Shown here in pieces: positions 13,125 to 22,241 of a stretch of 64,000 bases of DNA. The stretch spans positions 59,820 through 123,819 of the forward strand of contig CANFQX010000008.1 in NCBI GenBank assembly GCA_947449255.1, given 5' to 3'. The translations under genes and the position numbers were made by a program. The DNA comes from Pseudobdellovibrionaceae bacterium (GTDB lineage: Bacteria; Bdellovibrionota; Bdellovibrionia; Bdellovibrionales; Bdellovibrionaceae). Below the pieces are notes generated by a model that saw only the letters and a program-made list of their open reading frames with translations, had not been told where the DNA came from and ran no database searches. Position 1 is the stretch's first letter; each line of letters opens with the position of its first letter.

Positions 13125-13174
13125 TTATTTTATTTTAAAGATTAAAAATTTTTTTAGATCTGCGGGAGCCTGTA

Positions 13175-13546
13175 ATGCAAAAAGTATTGGTGATGGATGA
13201 TTCCAAAATTATAAGAGTAAAAATCAAAGATCTTTTAGTCAGCAATGGCTATGAAGTTTTTGAAGCCATTGACGGCCAAGATGCCTGGGAACAGTTGAGC
13301 TCGGGACAAGTTGATCCTGACTTCTTGATGCTTGACGTGAATACGCCACGGCTTGATGGAGTTTCGTTGTGTGAAAAGTTATTTGAGGCAAAGATTTGCC
13401 AAGGAAAGCCAATCTTTTTAGTGACCACTGAATCAAATCCGGAATTAAAAGAGCGGGCAAAAAGATGTGGTGTGAGTGCTTGGATACTTAAGCCCATTCA
13501 AGCAGATAAATTGCTTTTTGTGTTAAGTAAAGTTTTGAAGAGTTAA
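13175..13546 (+). CDS. CheY-like single-domain response regulator
   Basis: MDDSK, FLMLDVNTPRLDG (phospho-Asp), VTTES, KPIQ. Confidence 0.92.
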   Translation: MQKVLVMDDSKIIRVKIKDLLVSNGYEVFEAIDGQDAWEQLSSGQVDPDFLMLDVNTPRLDGVSLCEKLFEAKICQGKPIFLVTTESNPELKERAKRCGVSAWILKPIQADKLLFVLSKVLKS

Positions 13547-13581
13547 TTGAATAACACGACTTTGAAAGGTGATGTGTTGAT

Positions 13582-14409
13582 ATGTCTTTGTTTGTAAGTC
13601 GAGTCGAACTGGGATGTATGGTTGTTGCTTGCCCAAGTTCAGTTGAAGCCCTCTCGTTTAAACATTTTGCCCTCTTCTCCGTAAAATGGCTTGAAAATCC
13701 AGTGAGCGGATATATTTTTGATTTTGGCACCGTGGTTGAATTTGACAAACAAGGCTACGCCCTATTTAAAAAATTCAAGCAAGACGCTCAAATATCAAAA
13801 AGGCCAGTATTTTCGATCAATGTCAAAAAGGAGATCAAAGCACAGTTTTCAAAAGATGGTGTAGATTTACTTTTTAACATTTGTGATACACCAGCCACAG
13901 CATTTAAAAATCTGGGAATTGAAATTAAGGTAGCTAAGAAAATTGATGTAACAGTAATCAATGCATTGATTGAAATTGTTGGAGCTGAAGTTAAAAAAAG
14001 TATGCAAATGGATGTCACTCGTGGAACTCCATTCTTGAAAAAGAGCATGGCCTTTGAGGGTGCTGGTATTATTGCTATCATATTGTTGTCTGGTCCTTCA
14101 GTGAATGGTTTGGTGAGGCTCTTGATGCCAGAGGATTTTACAATTGGATTGCACAGGCATATATACGGCGATGCAGTCTCCATCATTTCTGATGAAGTGG
14201 TTAATTATATGAATAATTTCACTGCAGAGATCTTCAAGAATATTCGCTCGAAGTTGTTTGAAGGAGATATTGATGTTGGTGAGGCATTTCCATCAATCTT
14301 TGTTGGGAAGCCTTCTGAAATAGTGACCCCTCGCCAAGAGGTTTCTATTGTAGTACCCTTTGAAGTATCCGTTGGAAAATTTTTTCTTGAAGTAGTAACA
14401 TCGAGCTAG
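13582..14409 (+). CDS. STAS-like + CheX-like fusion protein
   Basis: N-terminus resembles STAS (YIFDFGTVVEFDKQGYALFKKF); C-terminus CheX-like with EVVN (ExxN). Confidence 0.5.
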   Translation: MSLFVSRVELGCMVVACPSSVEALSFKHFALFSVKWLENPVSGYIFDFGTVVEFDKQGYALFKKFKQDAQISKRPVFSINVKKEIKAQFSKDGVDLLFNICDTPATAFKNLGIEIKVAKKIDVTVINALIEIVGAEVKKSMQMDVTRGTPFLKKSMAFEGAGIIAIILLSGPSVNGLVRLLMPEDFTIGLHRHIYGDAVSIISDEVVNYMNNFTAEIFKNIRSKLFEGDIDVGEAFPSIFVGKPSEIVTPRQEVSIVVPFEVSVGKFFLEVVTSS

Positions 14410-14436
14410 AAATATTTTATTTTTTAGGGAGAGATA

Positions 14437-15771
14437 ATGTCTTTTAAGGTTCTCTATATTGGTGTTGGAACAGATATGATCAGTCATATGCAGAATCATC
14501 TGGCTAAACCTGAGTATGACAAATATGAAACTGACAATTTCTCAGTCATCAAGGATAAGTTAGAGAGTGGTCAAGTTGACCCCTATGCGCTGATATTTTG
14601 TGGTACTGAACTTAAAAATGTCTCAATCCAAGAATTAGGACAATTGCTGCGTTATGGATATGAAGCCATTCCGGCTTTTTTAATTACAACTGGTAATACA
14701 AAATTCAACTATCAAGATGTCATTAAAAATGGCTTTGGAGAGGTTTTTGTTCTGCCCTTAGATATGAACAAGCTTGAGAATTGTTTGACCGAGCTAGCTC
14801 AAGAGGCGAGTTTTCATAGTGTGAAGATCTTTGATTTAAAAGCAGGTGATGTTTTCGATTTTGATATTCACATATTTATGCCGGTGAATAAAAAATATGT
14901 TAAATATTTTTTTGCTGGAGTGCCCGTAGATGTTGAGCGACTGAAAAGACTAAAATCCCAGAGTGTGCCAATGGTTTTTGTGCCTAAAGAGCGCATGAAA
15001 GCATTTTATAAATATATGAGTTCGCGGCTGTTTGATATAGATTCAGGAAAGGGCTTAAGTGCCTCGGAGAGACAGGCCAAACTTGAAACCTCTGTTCGTG
15101 GCCTTGTTATGAATGTCTTTGAAAAAGATAAGGGTAATCCATTTGAGGCGGGCAGAAAAAAAATGGAAGATCTGAACGCTGTAGTTAATGAATTTATACT
15201 TAAAAAAGATCCGGGTGAGTGGTATCAGACGGTGCTTGCAAATGTTGGTTCTGATAAAGATCCCTATGCTCATGCGACTCGGGTATCAACTTTAGCTGCG
15301 TTATTTTCATTGGCTTTGAATATTGGAAAACCCGCTGAGTTGTCAGCAGCTGGGGTTTTTCACGATATTGGAATTGCTTCACTGCCCGTGGAGCTTTTCA
15401 GGACCAAAGAAGAACTTTGGACCTCCTATGAGTGGGAGTTATTCCATTTACATCCAGAGCTTTCTATTAAATATTTAAAAGAGAAAAAGATGATGCTTCC
15501 TGGGAACGTAGAGAAAATCATCTTACAGCATCATGAAAATTGGGATGGAACCGGATATCCCAAAAAGCTGAACAGGGATAAGATTTTAATGGAGGCTCAA
15601 TTGCTCCGCGTTGCCGATGAATTTGACTACCTGACTCGCTACGAGGCCAACAAAAAGGTAATGAAACCTATCGAAGCGATTAAGGATATTCAAAGAAGGA
15701 ATATCGTCAATCCAGCGATCACAAATAATTTAGCTGTTATGTTTGAAGAGGGCGAAAAGAATATCGAATAA
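14437..15771 (+). CDS. HD-GYP-type phosphodiesterase with degenerate receiver-like N-terminus
   Basis: HATRVSTLAALFSL...GVFHDIGIASLP...HPELSIKYL...ILQHHENWDGTGYPKKL. Confidence 0.85.
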   Translation: MSFKVLYIGVGTDMISHMQNHLAKPEYDKYETDNFSVIKDKLESGQVDPYALIFCGTELKNVSIQELGQLLRYGYEAIPAFLITTGNTKFNYQDVIKNGFGEVFVLPLDMNKLENCLTELAQEASFHSVKIFDLKAGDVFDFDIHIFMPVNKKYVKYFFAGVPVDVERLKRLKSQSVPMVFVPKERMKAFYKYMSSRLFDIDSGKGLSASERQAKLETSVRGLVMNVFEKDKGNPFEAGRKKMEDLNAVVNEFILKKDPGEWYQTVLANVGSDKDPYAHATRVSTLAALFSLALNIGKPAELSAAGVFHDIGIASLPVELFRTKEELWTSYEWELFHLHPELSIKYLKEKKMMLPGNVEKIILQHHENWDGTGYPKKLNRDKILMEAQLLRVADEFDYLTRYEANKKVMKPIEAIKDIQRRNIVNPAITNNLAVMFEEGEKNIE

Positions 15772-15794
15772 TCATGCAGGCGAAGCAAAAAAAA

Positions 15795-16313
15795 TCAGAA
15801 GGACTCAAAAGTGCCTTTTTCTTTGTTTTTCCTGACCTTAGGGACCTCAAAGATCTGATTATGGAATGAAATATAAAACCCAGGCTTCAATAGTTTTGCG
15901 GCCAGCAAGGCTTCGGTCACGTTTTGAGCTGAATCGCTATCCTCAAAGCCCATGGGTATCATGGCGCCAGTGAACACGACTGGAACCCCCGGATTTCCAA
16001 GCACACTGTAGCAGTAATCAGCTGTCAGACTCATGGTGTCTGTGCCATGCAAGACCACGATGGGGCTCGATTTAGAAAGTTGGACTTTGATAGAATCTGC
16101 AATGAGAACTCGATCTGAATCAGTCATATATAAGGAATCTTTGCTCATAATTGGCAAAACAATAATATTTGTGTAGGGCAGTCTCATCTTGGATAAGATG
16201 CGATTGCGAATGCTGGCACCTCTATTTTGTAGGGAACCATCAAACTCATCATAGGTTTTTTCTATAGTCCCGCCAGTTGTTAGAATAACGACATCTTGAA
16301 TAGTATTTTTCAT
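15795..16313 (-). CDS. Asparaginase N-terminal-domain protein (single domain, 172 aa)
   Basis: VVILTTGGTIEKTYDE, IVVLHGTDTMSLTA, PVVFTGAMIPMG. Confidence 0.8.
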   Translation of the reverse strand: MKNTIQDVVILTTGGTIEKTYDEFDGSLQNRGASIRNRILSKMRLPYTNIIVLPIMSKDSLYMTDSDRVLIADSIKVQLSKSSPIVVLHGTDTMSLTADYCYSVLGNPGVPVVFTGAMIPMGFEDSDSAQNVTEALLAAKLLKPGFYISFHNQIFEVPKVRKNKEKGTFESF

Positions 16314-16317
16314 ATTT

Positions 16318-18330
16318 TTAATAACCTAGGTGATTTTTTTTCGATGGTACACTCGATAGTCCTTGGTAGAAAAGCCGCAGGTTATCATGAATTGAGTTGA
16401 CCTCGTTTTGGCCGAATTTTTGCCTTAATAAATTCATCATAGAGTCTATTTCCGATTGGTTTTTATCTCTTTCCTTTTCAATGGAGCTCAAAAATATTTG
16501 TACTTTAGCTAACTCCACAGGAGAAGGGATTCCATACCCGGACTGTGTGAGATTCGAGGGGCTGGTGAGTTGACCATCTATATTAAAGGTTCTAGAAATA
16601 TTTTTCAGGAGGTCTTTTTGAATTTTAAGGTCTTCTTCATTGAGAGTGTTTTCAATAAGATTCTGGTAAATTTGGTCATCGAACCACTTTTCAATATATC
16701 TTTCCAGAAAGAGAAAGCTTGCGGGCCATTTTTGAGTGAGGGCCAGGGGGGCTGAACTCTTTCCTTTGTAAATTTCCCTACGATCTGAGGCCTTTAGGTT
16801 AAACCATTCAGAAATATCAAAATTGCTTTGTGCTTCCTTGTTGATAATATCAAGAGCTTCTTTGAGGTGAATGCTATTGGACTGGAAAAAGAAGCCATTT
16901 TCCTTTGCTAAAGGTAAGTTTCTTAAATCTAAATTTGAATCAATAAGATCTTTTTTAATAAGTTCTTCAAGAAGTCCTTGGGGAGTTTGGGGTCTGGAGT
17001 TTTGAATTTGTTTTCGACTAATTCCGGCTTTGAGCAAATTCATTGTTTCAAGGGCACAGTTGTTGGTTAGGAAATAGTATTGATTTTTATAAGACCAGTG
17101 AGTTTCTACAGCTCGTTCTAGGAAATTTTTGATTTCCTGCTGGGAAAGTTTTAAAGGATAGCTATAGAGATCTCTGAGTTGGACGATGTTGTACTCATTG
17201 ATGACTTGAGGGAGCGGCAAAAAGAAAAGGCGGCTCGGATACTTACCTAGAAGCCCTGATAAGGCACTGTTCTGTGGTTGATCTACAAAACCGCGAAATG
17301 AGAGCACCAAATGGTGTTCAATGTCTTTTAGGCACTCAGGCCCAACTTTTTCCCTTTGCGGCGAACAAATCACAACTCGCACCATCGAGTGTCCGAAGGA
17401 GGCAGAGGTTCCGCTTCCAGCACCGGCTAAGAGATAATGGATTTGATAGACTTTGCTGAGGTCAATGTTCTTAATGGCATTTTTTGCATTACCAAAGTGG
17501 GGATCAACGAACGACAGGCCCTGAGGGCAAGATTTTTGTCCAAAGGGATGATAAGAGAAATAATTAGATAAATATCGATAAATTGATGGGCGTCGGCATT
17601 GATATTCTGGGTCAGTTAAATAATATTCCATATTGACAGCGAACATTTCCCTGGAATTTTTTGACTCATAAACATCTGGTGATCTGTAACCAAAAGTGGT
17701 TTCTTTTATTCTTTCTCCGTGACCTTGAAAGGATTGGTACAATCCGGAGGCATCTAAAAAACCAGGAAGAGTCGAAATCGAGGACTCAATGCCGTGATAG
17801 AGTTCACAATACTCCGGCGGATAACTTGAATAGCCCCAGCCATCACAGATCATCAGAGCTTTAGCGATATCATCGGGTATGAATTGAAGTTGATCATAGA
17901 TGTGAGCAAACTCATGGATCAATGTTCGTTCGAGTAATTTTTGGTCTGAAAGAATTCTGAAGTTGAGTTCAATGTTTCCCTTGGCATTCACTTCGCCGGC
18001 AATTTTTGGATCGAAAAAATCCACCCTGATATTGTAGCGTTTTGAAGGAAATCTTTTTTCAATCCGCACTTTCATTTGTGGAGGAAGTGTTTTGTAGGTT
18101 TGGGTGAACTGAGCGGACAGCATTTTGCGTTGTTCTATTGTGATTGGTCCCTCTATGTAGACAAGAGGCGAACTTTGCGCTTGTTCAATAACGTTGGCTT
18201 GAGCCTTCGAAAAGCATTGCAAAGCCGCAAAAAGGCCAATAGCTAACACGAATTTATTAAGTTCTTTGCGGTTTGGTTTAATCACATCCATGTAATAAGC
18301 AATTTTTATACCCTTTAATATGATGCTCAA
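16318..18330 (-). CDS. Large envelope protein: metallopeptidase-like HExxH region plus DUF4105-like region
   Basis: ERTLIHEFAHIYD; HYLLAGAGSGTSASFGHSMVRVV...YYFLTNNCALETMNLLK; N-terminal hydrophobic segment. Confidence 0.65.
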   Translation of the reverse strand: MSIILKGIKIAYYMDVIKPNRKELNKFVLAIGLFAALQCFSKAQANVIEQAQSSPLVYIEGPITIEQRKMLSAQFTQTYKTLPPQMKVRIEKRFPSKRYNIRVDFFDPKIAGEVNAKGNIELNFRILSDQKLLERTLIHEFAHIYDQLQFIPDDIAKALMICDGWGYSSYPPEYCELYHGIESSISTLPGFLDASGLYQSFQGHGERIKETTFGYRSPDVYESKNSREMFAVNMEYYLTDPEYQCRRPSIYRYLSNYFSYHPFGQKSCPQGLSFVDPHFGNAKNAIKNIDLSKVYQIHYLLAGAGSGTSASFGHSMVRVVICSPQREKVGPECLKDIEHHLVLSFRGFVDQPQNSALSGLLGKYPSRLFFLPLPQVINEYNIVQLRDLYSYPLKLSQQEIKNFLERAVETHWSYKNQYYFLTNNCALETMNLLKAGISRKQIQNSRPQTPQGLLEELIKKDLIDSNLDLRNLPLAKENGFFFQSNSIHLKEALDIINKEAQSNFDISEWFNLKASDRREIYKGKSSAPLALTQKWPASFLFLERYIEKWFDDQIYQNLIENTLNEEDLKIQKDLLKNISRTFNIDGQLTSPSNLTQSGYGIPSPVELAKVQIFLSSIEKERDKNQSEIDSMMNLLRQKFGQNEVNSIHDNLRLFYQGLSSVPSKKNHLGY

Positions 18331-18497
18331 AGCCTCGTAAATTCAGTCTTAGAGTCCAAGGGGTGTCGAACTCTTAGACATATCTTAAAATAAGTTCATC
18401 TTTCTATAAATTTGAACATCACTAAAAAAATCCTGGTATAAATTCAAGGAGCTTAATGCGGAAAAAAAATGGTTTTTAAATTACGAGGGAGTTTGTC

Positions 18498-18827
18498 ATG
18501 AAAATATTATTTTATAGAGTGGTTGGTTTATTGATCATAGTGGTGTCAGCACAAGCCTCTGATAAATCAATATTAACTAAAGTGACAGAGAGTGTGTCCT
18601 CTTCAAGTTATTCAAAAGTTGAATGCAGTATGGAAGACTACACTTGCCAGAAAATTATTTTGGATATGGGAAGACAAGAGGCTTTGAGTAGGGTTTTTTC
18701 TGATGAACAAGGTAAATTGTCAGTTGTTCTGCAACAGTCCATTGCCATTTTACGTAGTCAAAATTCAAGTTTGGTGAATTTTTCTGACGAACAAATTTTA
18801 TCAATCTTAGCATCGCAAGAACAATAG
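18498..18827 (+). CDS. Small predicted secreted protein
   Basis: 109 aa with signal peptide (GLLIIVVSAQAS). Confidence 0.55.
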   Translation: MKILFYRVVGLLIIVVSAQASDKSILTKVTESVSSSSYSKVECSMEDYTCQKIILDMGRQEALSRVFSDEQGKLSVVLQQSIAILRSQNSSLVNFSDEQILSILASQEQ

Positions 18828-18837
18828 GAGTTGGCAG

Positions 18838-20049
18838 ATGAAGAGGCTTTTTACCTTTATTCTTTTAATAATTCTAGGCGGCCCAGCTTTTGCTTATATT
18901 ACTGGATCGGGCTCACCTAAATTTATTAATGTTAACGCCAGAACTCATATTATTATTGTTGGTAGGGGGACTGATTTAGGTGACTCATTGGCTAGAGCGG
19001 CTGGAGCGCAGGCAAGAAAATACGTAGAGTTGTATCCAAATGAACAGGTGTACTTGTTATCCGCTAACGAAACAGATTCTGATGAAGATTTATCAGGTCT
19101 TCAAGAATTTGGGTTCTTCAATTTAACAACAAAAGGCAGCAGCTTTGATTCTCCAGATGTGCTTAATGAAATGCTGGCCTTTAATAAAATTGCATCTGTT
19201 GATGTGTTCTCTCACAGTGTGGCTTATTATGGGGTTATTCTTGACGGGAAGCTCAATAGACTGGATCCCAAAGCCGATGGGTATCAAAAACTTTTGGGAC
19301 ACTTCACTGCTGATGCATTCGCCTTTTTGCATGGATGTAATAGTGGGCAGTTTCTGGCTGGTATTTTCTCTTATCAGTGGGCTATCCCCGTGGCGGGATC
19401 TTTCACAGGGACTGACTTTCAGTTTATCTACGAAAACAAACAATTTCATAATGATGACGAGCGAAAACCCAAGGGTCTAAGCAAGGTCACTGTAAATAGC
19501 CAAACTTATGAGAAAAACGTGGGATGTTATACTGGATCGTGCATGCGGCTTTTTCCAGACAATCATTCTTACAATGGCTTTTGGGGTTCATTTAATGGCG
19601 GAGGCTTGGGTTTCTATAAATGGCTTTGCATCAATTCTGCAATCACCAACGACAGATGTTTTAAAACGATGGCTAAGGCTGCGCTTTCCTATGTCTCTGT
19701 AAAATCGATCAGCGGCAATTCTTCGCTTCAGGATTATAAGGACGTAGTTCTAGATTTTTTATGCCCAGCAGACAAACGAGCAGAGTGCCATAGTGCCCTC
19801 GAGAATGCTATCGCGACAGGCCATATGGAATATGATCCCTTTGATGGGAAGTCTCTCCAATGTGATTTCAAAGGATGCAAGGCTAAATTTACCTGTGAAC
19901 GAGTGCCATTGATTAATCTACTAAAATCGGGTTCATGCCAGGTTGAAAATCTGCGGATTTCCAATAAAACAACAACGATGGCCAATGAATATGCCGCCTA
20001 TTTGACGGGATATAAACTTCTTCAAGCAGAGCTTGCGATAAAAAAATAA
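18838..20049 (+). CDS. Secreted protein with possible caspase/CHAT-like catalytic motifs
   Basis: Signal peptide ILGGPAFA; DVFSHSVAYYGVILDGK ... AFAFLHGCNSGQFLAGIFS. Confidence 0.5.
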   Translation: MKRLFTFILLIILGGPAFAYITGSGSPKFINVNARTHIIIVGRGTDLGDSLARAAGAQARKYVELYPNEQVYLLSANETDSDEDLSGLQEFGFFNLTTKGSSFDSPDVLNEMLAFNKIASVDVFSHSVAYYGVILDGKLNRLDPKADGYQKLLGHFTADAFAFLHGCNSGQFLAGIFSYQWAIPVAGSFTGTDFQFIYENKQFHNDDERKPKGLSKVTVNSQTYEKNVGCYTGSCMRLFPDNHSYNGFWGSFNGGGLGFYKWLCINSAITNDRCFKTMAKAALSYVSVKSISGNSSLQDYKDVVLDFLCPADKRAECHSALENAIATGHMEYDPFDGKSLQCDFKGCKAKFTCERVPLINLLKSGSCQVENLRISNKTTTMANEYAAYLTGYKLLQAELAIKK

Positions 20050-20056
20050 GAAAATT

Positions 20057-20103
20057 CCCCACCTGGCCTTGAGGCTGGTCTAATCGCTATTCACCTGGTG
20101 GGG
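20057..20103 (+). terminator. Terminator between the secreted gene and kdsC
   Basis: CCCCACC...GGTGGGG stem followed by TTGTTTTTGTG. Confidence 0.7.
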
Positions 20104-20140
20104 TTGTTTTTGTGTTACCTAAGTCCTGTATCTCTATGGG

Positions 20141-20680
20141 ATGCTTGCTCCTTTGCCTAATCTTTCCCACAATGATGATGTGGGAATACAAATTTCAAAA
20201 TTCAAAAATATCAAGATGTTAGTGCTCGATGTTGACGGTGTCTTGACCGACACTCGGATTTGGTACGATGGTACTGAATGGCGACGTTTTTTTTCAATTC
20301 GAGACGGGGTTGGCATCACTCGCTTGATAGCCAGTGGCTATCTGATTGCTGTCATTACTGGGAGCAAATCAGCAGACATTCGTTTGCGAGTCAAAAATCT
20401 AGGAATTCAATTTTTTTACGAGGGCGCCTTAGACAAGGAACCCGCCTTCCAACAATTGCAAATCGATTCAGGTGTTAGTCCGGCCGAAATGGCCTATGTC
20501 GGTGATGACATATTCGATATTTCTATGATTAAGGCCGTAGCTTTTGGAGCGACTGTTCCAGAAGCCGTCGAAGAGGTTCTTGAGGTGGCCGATTATGTGA
20601 CTCGCAGACCAGGTGGTTGTGGTGCGGTTCGAGAAGTTTGTGATTACATCTTTAAATATGGAGCCTTGGCTGGTGGGTAA
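20141..20680 (+). CDS. kdsC: KDO-8-phosphate phosphatase (HAD family, KdsC-like)
   Basis: MLVLDVDGVLTDTRIWYDG, RDGVGITRLIASG, VITGSKS, MAYVGDDIFDISMI. Confidence 0.93.
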   Translation: MLAPLPNLSHNDDVGIQISKFKNIKMLVLDVDGVLTDTRIWYDGTEWRRFFSIRDGVGITRLIASGYLIAVITGSKSADIRLRVKNLGIQFFYEGALDKEPAFQQLQIDSGVSPAEMAYVGDDIFDISMIKAVAFGATVPEAVEEVLEVADYVTRRPGGCGAVREVCDYIFKYGALAGG

Positions 20681-20683
20681 ATT

Positions 20684-21412
20684 ATGCTAAAAAATATTAT
20701 CAAAGCTGGATCAGTCATAATCTGTGCATTACTTCTGCAGCGCACTTCATTCGCTGCCGAAACTGTTGAGCTGCCTACGGAAGAACTTGCGACAGAGTCT
20801 GTTTTGCCAGTCTTTGATGTCCCAGTGAGTGTTAAAAATAGAAATATTGTGACTGAGAAAAGATGGAATACAGATTTGCTTTATAGCTATTCCATGACTG
20901 AGCCTATTGCTAATGTAAGTAAATTTGGATTAGCAGTTTATTATAATTTTAGCGAAGACAGTGCGCTGGGTTTTTTGTTTGCTAAAAATGCTTCTGGGCT
21001 ATCCAGCTATGCGGATCAATTGAGATCTCAATATAGTCTGGACTTCAGCCGTGCCCCTCAACCGCTCAGCACCTATATGGTCGACTATAATATCAAGGCC
21101 TTTTACGGAAAAATGAGTTTGGCAAAATCTATCGTACTCAATACCAGCATGCATGGATCTTTGGCGGGTGGAATTACTCAATATTCACACAAATCTTTTC
21201 CAGTGATTGCCTTGGGAGTGGGACAGAAATTCTATATAAATAAAGCCTGGGCTCTTCGATTTGATATGCGCTTGTACGCTGGGCAGGCACCTATTCCATT
21301 TTTAAACGGCTTTATGAGAACGACGGATCCGACGCCCCCTGTCGCCAGCCAGTTCGACGAACGAATTACTTTTTCGACAAGTCTTGATGCAGGCTTGTCC
21401 TATTTATTTTAG
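20684..21412 (+). CDS. Predicted outer-membrane beta-barrel protein (GltA/B-like position)
   Basis: Signal peptide, alternating beta-strand pattern, C-terminal aromatic (LSYLF). Confidence 0.55.
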   Translation: MLKNIIKAGSVIICALLLQRTSFAAETVELPTEELATESVLPVFDVPVSVKNRNIVTEKRWNTDLLYSYSMTEPIANVSKFGLAVYYNFSEDSALGFLFAKNASGLSSYADQLRSQYSLDFSRAPQPLSTYMVDYNIKAFYGKMSLAKSIVLNTSMHGSLAGGITQYSHKSFPVIALGVGQKFYINKAWALRFDMRLYAGQAPIPFLNGFMRTTDPTPPVASQFDERITFSTSLDAGLSYLF

Positions 21413-21425
21413 AAGGAGTTGATAG

Positions 21426-22241
21426 GTGTTGAATAAAAAATTAATTAAATCCCTGCTGCTTCTTCTGGGCGTTTGTATTTTTACTGGGGACGTCTTTGCA
21501 CAAGAGGCGGATTCAGATGAATTAAATTCAATTCAGATGGAGTTAAACAAATCAGCGGTTAAAAAGAGACCTTCTGAATCCACAGCAAATTCGCCAGATA
21601 AAGAGCCCACATCGATCAAAGATTTTAAAGGGCTTGGCGAACTGGCCCCATTTGCCGATATCTCGGTCATTCAGAAAAGGTTCATGCCAAAGACTGAGCG
21701 ATTTCAACTTTTCGCCGGACTTACGACAGTGACAAACGATCCCTTTTTTAACACTTTCGGTGCGACGCTAAAAGCCAGTTATTTTTTGAATGAGACCTGG
21801 GGCTTGGAGGTCAACTATTTTGGCCTAACAACATCAGAGACCAAATCGACTTCGGAATTAAAGAGCAATAATGGTGTTAAAGCTGAAAGTCTAGCCTATC
21901 CGAAATCCTACTACGGTGTCGATCTTGTCTTTGTGCCGATTTACGGAAAAATCAGCTGGTTTAATAAAAGAATAATTCCCTTTGATCTTTATTTCTCAAC
22001 TGGCTATGGAGCAACTCAAGTTTCCAACAGTGAAGAATCTGGAACCATTCATTTGGCGGCAGGACAAATCTTTGCCCTAAGTAAGGGAACTGCTTTTCGA
22101 TGGGATTTCAGTTGGAATTTTTATAGCGCAAATGTGCGTTATACTGAAGCAAACATACAGAAAGTAGAAAACAGTTCCTTCAACAATCTTTTCCTAACAG
22201 TTGGGATGAGCTGGTCCTTTCCGGAGGCTAAATACCGATGA
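21426..22241 (+). CDS. Outer-membrane beta-barrel protein (GltA/B-like)
   Basis: Signal peptide VCIFTGDVFAQ; RFQLFAGLTTVTNDPFFNTFGATLKASYFLNETWGLEVNYFG beta-barrel domain. Confidence 0.65.
   Translation: MLNKKLIKSLLLLLGVCIFTGDVFAQEADSDELNSIQMELNKSAVKKRPSESTANSPDKEPTSIKDFKGLGELAPFADISVIQKRFMPKTERFQLFAGLTTVTNDPFFNTFGATLKASYFLNETWGLEVNYFGLTTSETKSTSELKSNNGVKAESLAYPKSYYGVDLVFVPIYGKISWFNKRIIPFDLYFSTGYGATQVSNSEESGTIHLAAGQIFALSKGTAFRWDFSWNFYSANVRYTEANIQKVENSSFNNLFLTVGMSWSFPEAKYR

Noticed and set aside
13724-13739. TGGCAC-N5-TTGAA sigma-54-like motif
   Set aside because: Inside the coding part of the STAS-CheX-like ORF and lacks the GC of the -12 element; chance match likely
19123-19480. Overlapping ORFs on both strands (108 and 111 aa) inside 18838-20049
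   Set aside because: Main frame has signal peptide and coherent domain-like sequence; alternatives do not
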